64,000 nucleotides of DNA from Pisolithus tinctorius. Lineage: Eukaryota; Basidiomycota; Agaricomycetes; Boletales; Pisolithaceae. Below are positions 59,243 through 64,000 of the stretch, piece after piece (the first letter of the stretch is position 1; each line of letters opens with the position of its first letter). The DNA is taken from NCBI GenBank assembly GCA_024663395.1, contig JANFAH010000082.1:153390-217389 (forward strand). The letters run 5' to 3'. The notes beneath the pieces were generated by a model. It searched no databases. It saw only the letters and a program-made list of their open reading frames with translations, and was not told the DNA's origin. Position numbers and translations under genes: made by a program.

Positions 59243-61383
59243 TTATCGTGAACGTTGTGTGATCTTGATCCTGCGTTTTTTCTCTGCTTTAGGTATTTTG
59301 TTCTTTCTCTTTTCTCTTGCCTCGGCTTTCACAGCTTTTTTGCGTTCCTGTGGTCGTTAAGTGTGAGTCATCCAGTACAAGTGCAGGGTTTGAAAGAAAC
59401 CATAAATACATACCTTCTTAGCTTCTCGGTCCTCGTGCCTGTGACCCCGTGGAACTTTACGTAGGTTATCCTTCTCAACTTCACCATCACCCTCGCGCTC
59501 GCCTTCGAGATCTTCCTCACCGGCCGTACTGGACCCATCACTATCATCATCACTCTCCATATCTGAAGAACGGTCGGACCGTTCTTCTTCATTTTGTTCG
59601 TCACGATCATCAAAATGTACGTGCTGATGCTGATGCCGATGAAGTCCACCATTTTCGGGTTTCCGCTGCTGAGAAGCTGCTGCAGGGTCCACCAGACCGA
59701 TTGTGTCCCTGTAGATAAGCCCTTTGCCTTGTTTGAGAGCGTCAATATCGCGTTCCGGATCGTACACCTCATTGAGTGTCCGCGGGATGTATGAACGTAA
59801 GAACACATTCTCTTCATGATCTCGATGCGCAGCATCGTGTTCATCATCAACATCTTTGCCTGGCACTTTCGCACTATCATTTTCTTCGCCCGATGGCTGC
59901 TGTTCCTGTGGTTGCGGTGCTTGCTGTACCTCTGATATCCATTGCACGAGGATCTCGCGCTCGTCCAGTGGGCCGCTATCTCCACCGAACACTTCACGGG
60001 TGATGAAATCAAAACAGCGTCGAATGCCAAGACCCGTCACGCCGAACCGCCCGAAATATTCTTCGACGTTTTGATGTCCTTCCTGAGGAAATCATAAGCG
60101 GCAGGATGGTCGTGCTCGACGCTCTGGGAGACATCAATGATGTAAAGATGTGAGTCGTGATAGATAATGTTGTACTCCGACAGATCGGCATGAACGAGTT
60201 TGCACTGGTGGTACATGCGGCGCATGTTAAGAACCAGTTCTTGATACAAGGAAGGATAATCAGAGGATGGTATCTTTGCGTCCTTCAGTCTGGGAGAGGC
60301 CCTGAAAAAGGATGAAAGATGTCAGAAAAACCTCAGAGGTCGGAACCGGTAGGGTTAATGATGCATACCACCCCTCTTTATCACCAAGGAATTTCATCAC
60401 CAGGACGTTCTCCTTGACTTCGACGGGATCAGGACAATAGATGCCCGCAGCAACCAATCGTTTCAGGTTCCGCATCTCTTTTTCCGCCCACAGGCGCACC
60501 ATCTTGCGAGGATTACGGCTGTAACCATGCCTGAATCTGTGCTCGCCTGTGACGTATCGGTCCCGATCCTTGAAGACGAGGATGGATGTCTTGTATATTT
60601 TGAGTGCTAGATGTTTGTTGTCAGGGGTCAATGCATGATAAACGTTGGCCTGTGAATGCAATCCATCAAGATCACTTGGAAAAATAGTGCGAAACGACAG
60701 AAGGGGGCCCACCTCTTTCCCTGTACTGACACATCCGTTGACTTCTTGAATCAACCCACGACCAATCATCTTGAATAGAACCAGTCGTGTGCGAGGGTCC
60801 AACACGAGTTCCGAGGTAGCTCGATCAGATTTATCCTTCAAGTTGGCATACGAGCTCGGACCCTTCCTGTTGACACCTACGCCTAGGACGTACGGCTGGT
60901 CAATCTTGGCTATCCTAGAGGTGTACTTCAAGAGCGACGCCAACTGTCCCGTAGTTTTATCCTTTGCGTGGGCCGGGGCTGTCGCACCGGCGGCTCGCGG
61001 CTGATTCACCGCTGGGAGGGAAGCTACGGCCACATTTTGGTTGATGGATGAGTGAGTGCCCTGGGCATTGCCCGTACGAACAGCGACGTGCTGACGCAGG
61101 CGATTGTATTGTTTCGTAAAATCTAAAAACCTTGGTCAATGCACATCCACGATGCAAGAGACGGTCGGCGGTGCATGCCTCGCTCGGCGATCTCCCAGTC
61201 TTCGTCTTCTACCCTGTTGTCCTCGAAATCATCGTCGCTGAGTTCGTCGTCGACGTCTTCGTCTGTAGAGCTCGACCATTGGTCGGCATCGTCAACGTAG
61301 TGACCACCATTGCGAGTATTTTCTTGGTCGAGGGCGCCGTTGAATTGATCCCGTGTAAGACTGAGTGGGTTGTCGGTAGACAT
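59243..61383 (-). CDS. RIO1: RIO1 atypical protein kinase
   Basis: Rio1 acts in late 40S ribosome maturation. The ATG at 61,383 gives [20 protein letters not shown] and an acidic N-region. The RIO domain starts with [16 protein letters not shown] (P-loop, about 60,640-60,740, split by an intron), [20 protein letters not shown] (with the ATP-binding Lys), and [14 protein letters not shown]. It continues with the catalytic [15 protein letters not shown] (about 60,170-60,210) and the metal-binding [13 protein letters not shown]. The C-terminal extension is long and acidic with a His run (about 59,620), then basic. The last exon (59,243-59,345) encodes [20 protein letters not shown] and a Lys/Arg-rich end. 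The gene is tail-to-tail with ILV3, with only about 135 bp between the stops. Confidence 0.95.
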
Positions 61384-61615
61384 GTATGAAGTTCAATAGA
61401 CTCTGCTATCTAATCAAACAAGACTGGTGCCTGTCACAGAGTGAGACGAGACAACCAGAAATACGAGTATTGATTGGCACTAGTTAGATGCAACATCGTG
61501 TTCTAGGCATGTTTCCGTGAATATTCTGACAAGCGTAGGGCACTGGGTTACGGGTCTCTTTTGCAATTACTCCCTCGACGCACTCACAGACTCTGTGTCA
61601 CTCATCGGGTCGAAT

Positions 61616-62312
61616 ATGCAGGCTGTCCGCAAAAGAGTTCCCTTCGCATTCAAATCAGAAGACGACCAGGACGATCAAGTAGTTCTGGATGAGCAGGGTA
61701 ACTGACGTTTCCGGTTCCTGTTTGTCCATCATCGTAATCACCGCAATGCAGAGCAGGCTCAGCTTGTTGAAGAGATCAAGGTCCACAATGCTGCCTCCAA
61801 CGAGCACAACCGAAAAGCCTTGCAAGTGATGTTAACCCTATCCGCTGTCCTGTACGTGTTTTCTCGAAATGACAGCCAGTACATGTTGATTCAAGCCATC
61901 TTCTCCGTGCAGGCATCTCATATATTGGTTCTCTGACCGACGAAGCCCCTTATTCGCCATTTTCCCTCCATCGTCTCACGATCAGGCCTCAAACGCACCC
62001 GTCCCATTCTCTGGCATCCTTACCTACATCGCGATCCTCACCCATGTCAATCTTAGCCTCCTAGTTCATCCGCGCCACGTCGTCATCGCCGGATGGGCAG
62101 TCCGCCCTATCGGGTTCGCGGAAACATTCGCATGGTCTGCGATTTGTCCCATCGTGACCGTATACACGGGTAAAGCCTGGCAGACCACTGCATGGTGGTG
62201 CATCTCAGCGGTCATGACCTGCGTCATATACGTGGTCCATGGGTGGATCCAGAAGGCGGACAAAGAGGTGACCGAACTAGAGAATCTGCAGTATCGAGCT
62301 CCCGGCGCATGA
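61616..62312 (+). CDS. Small multi-pass membrane protein, function unknown
   Basis: The ATG at 61,616 (MQAVRKRVPFAFKSEDDQDD) begins an acidic cytosolic-looking N-part. Introns at about 61,700-61,750 and 61,852-61,912 keep the phase. Then come AQLVEEIKVHNAASNEHNRK, a first hydrophobic helix VMLTLSAVLHLIYWF, a loop, and about three more helices (GILTYIAILTHVNLSLLV, AWSAICPIVTVY, WWCISAVMTCVIYVVHGW). It ends with a short charged tail (KADKEVTELENLQYRAPGA). I do not recognise a named family. It is divergent from RIO1, about 230 bp apart, so the two may share a promoter. Confidence 0.75.
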
Positions 62313-62542
62313 ACTAATGACTCCGTGGTCTTTGTTTGACAGATCAGATCCCTGACAGCAGATGTATTTTAAAAACACTTTAGATCCAACACAGGTTCTG
62401 GTCATGTTTCGGTATGCGAAAGACAACGACGGGTATCAGGTACTAACGACTGGACGGGACAAAAGAATGACAACACGATAACCTATACATGCACCTTGAT
62501 GAAAGATTCAGAATCACTAGAAGTACACCTCCCATACAAGAC
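62313..62542. other. Convergent gap between two small genes
   Basis: No gene is seen. The stretch lies between the ends of the membrane-protein gene (plus) and the small secreted-protein gene (minus). Confidence 0.5.
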
Positions 62543-63017
62543 CTAGTCGGCGGTGTTGACAAGTTGTTGGACGTAAACGGTGACCTCGGCATACGCGTTT
62601 GTCAAGTATCCTGGCAGTGTCATAGACGGTATGAATCGAGAGCTAATACACACTGTCGAACGCACTCACGGACTGGCTTAACACTCCTGACTATACTTTC
62701 GAGCGATGGCCCAGTAAAGTCCCCGGCGTTGATGGCGAGGACATCAGCTAATGGGGGCGTTACGCCAGCAGGTCAATGTTACTCAACAGGTGGGCACTTA
62801 CGAGTTTGGACGACAAAGTTACTGGCTACAGTCCTGTGTGCTGGACCTGGGTGGAAGGAACAATTAGATTTGTAAATTGGACGGTAGTGGTTGCACGCCT
62901 ACTTTGGGCTGCGCCATGAAAGACATAGACCGGAATTACACGCCCAAATCCGACGGGCGCACCGGTGATCAAGACGGGAATGACGGACATGACGGAGAGG
63001 AAGCAGACAAACCTCAT
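62543..63017 (-). CDS. Small secreted protein candidate
   Basis: The ATG at 63,017 gives MRFVCFLSVMSVIPVLITG, a clear signal peptide with a likely cut after the ITGAPVG region. Three short introns (gtaggcg...cccag, gtaagtg...attag, gtgagtg...gccag) join four exons in phase into about 101 residues. The mature part has VFHGAAQSPAHRTVASNFVV, INAGDFTGPSLESIVRSVKP and YLTNAYAEVTVYVQQLVNTA. The mature protein has no Cys. The stop is at 62,543-62,545. No family was recognised. Size and signal peptide fit the broad class of fungal small secreted proteins; a role in host or substrate interaction is unproven. Confidence 0.6.
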
Positions 63018-63422
63018 TCCGACGAGAAACCCTGATCAATACGCCATGAACGGAACCCACTTATATATGCCCGTCCTGCTTCAGCTCTTTGTGGGCCGCT
63101 CGGAGATAGTGCGGCTATAGCAGAGAGTGAAGACTGTGAATATTCGCTTCCATCTTGGTGCAGTGAAGTTAAAGAGGTTGCTCCATTATATCGGAGTTTT
63201 GAGCATACCTCTGACAGACTATGCCAACATTGTCACTGTAATCGTACTAAAGGTTGTTCCGGCACTCATGGCAGAAAGAAGGGACACCACCGTGACTGAC
63301 ACTCTGTGAAACCGGACTATTGGAAAATCAAGCTATCCTACTGGTTTACCAGCGATACGCGAGCCTTTTTCATAACTAACCTTGCACACCAATCTGTCCA
63401 AGATCTAAAGAAATATTCAAAT
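63018..63422. other. Short spacer; no gene confidently placed
   Basis: This is the divergent 5' region of the secreted-protein gene and the right-edge gene. An open frame continues upstream of 63,423 to about 63,306, but without an ATG. Confidence 0.4.
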
Positions 63423-64000
63423 ATGACCACTCATGATCAGCTTCACAGTAATCGACTACGGTATGAAATGTTGGTCGAGCTCGTCAAGGGGGAAGTTAGC
63501 AAGATGTCAGTTTTACGCTCAGCTCCCCACACGAAGCAACTCCAGTTTTCCGTGGATATCTGCTTGGTTGCTTTGGGTGTTCGGTGAGTCCGTCATTCTC
63601 ATACATGTAAAAAGTTTCATTGGAATGTGAGTTCCAAAACTACAATGATGCCATGTGGTGCAGAACCGCGTACTTGGTCGATGCTCTTACTCCTCCAGAT
63701 CCAGTGTCTGTTTTCATGTCTTTGCTACAGAGTCTCCGCTTAAAGGTACGCCCCCACCCTTGACAGTCGATCAGTGTGTGTACTATTGCATTCGCCTACT
63801 AGAGCCAGCTTTTCGGGGACGTTTTCTTGTTGAGTGTTCCCATGCACATGCAGACCTTTTTCGTCCGAAGAACGGTTCTGCTTGAGTACACACTGCTCAA
63901 CTTCCCTTCGTTCGTCCTCTTGGATCAAAATTTGACGGTGGTAAGTGTCATCTAATTGAAGTTGTCCCAGTTGCTTCGAGGCGCTTGATGATGCATGCTT
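63423..64000 (+). CDS. Partial gene at the right edge, unrecognised
   Basis: Exons joined in phase give MTTHDQLHSNRLRYEMLVEL, QFSVDICLVALGVR, then an intron (63,583-63,661) and TAYLVDALTPPDPVSVFMSL with LLQSLRLK. A second intron (63,746-63,870) leads to TFFVRRTVLLEYTLLNFPSF and LLDQNLTV, with another donor (gtaagt) at about 63,942. The gene then leaves the window. I recognise no family. The start could be further upstream. Confidence 0.5.

Overview
This window is nuclear DNA from a filamentous basidiomycete, most likely an Agaricomycete. Genes are cut by many short (about 40-65 nt) GT-AG introns, with occasional GC-AG. There are two-cluster Zn2Cys6 factors, divergent septins, and a KDZ transposon with a TET/JBP gene, a combination known from mushroom-forming fungi. 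The order (Boletales, Laccaria-like or other) cannot be fixed from sequence alone.

Region 1 (1-14,760) looks like one very large, CpG-poor transposable unit. It is bracketed by two related 43-47 bp satellites in opposite orientation (1-590 and 14,211-14,760). On the minus strand lies a six-exon gene (884-2,471). Its product starts with a near-copy of the histone H3 tail, followed by a PHD-like Cys finger, a possible caspase/CHAT-like His-Cys domain and a zinc ribbon. Upstream of it (2,757-4,050) is a tandem array whose every unit looks like a tiny intron plus a tiny exon. Next comes a CpG-rich, promoter-like island (about 2,950-4,980). To the right, on the plus strand, are a TET/JBP-type dioxygenase (6,264-7,608), a KDZ transposase with a CxC2-type Cys cluster (7,752-11,347) and an HMG-like cargo protein (11,579-13,957). 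Together they look like a mobile element able to act on chromatin through DNA-base oxidation and a histone-tail mimic.

Region 2 (14,760-24,930) is gene-poor debris: a 1-kb-armed inverted duplication (14,808-16,940), a GRASP gene fragment ending in a 31-G run, an ornithine aminotransferase pseudogene (22,711-24,290) and one unrecognised spliced gene (20,170-21,183).

Region 3 (24,939-46,500) is mostly housekeeping: an MFS transporter, p-aminobenzoate synthase, GRASP, a MATH-BTB protein, an Rsp5/NEDD4-type HECT E3, the proteasome chaperone Nas2/PSMD9, Thi4 thiazole synthase and chorismate mutase.

Region 4 (47,091-55,050) holds four co-oriented genes in the alternating order septin, Zn2Cys6 factor, septin, Zn2Cys6 factor, as if a factor-septin pair had been duplicated. 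The second septin reads in frame toward the double-Zn2Cys6 factor.

Region 5 (56,698-64,000) holds dihydroxy-acid dehydratase, the Rio1 kinase, a small multi-pass membrane protein, a small secreted protein and a gene cut by the window edge.

Exon boundaries were worked out by eye from splice motifs and reading-frame phase; none is confirmed by transcripts.
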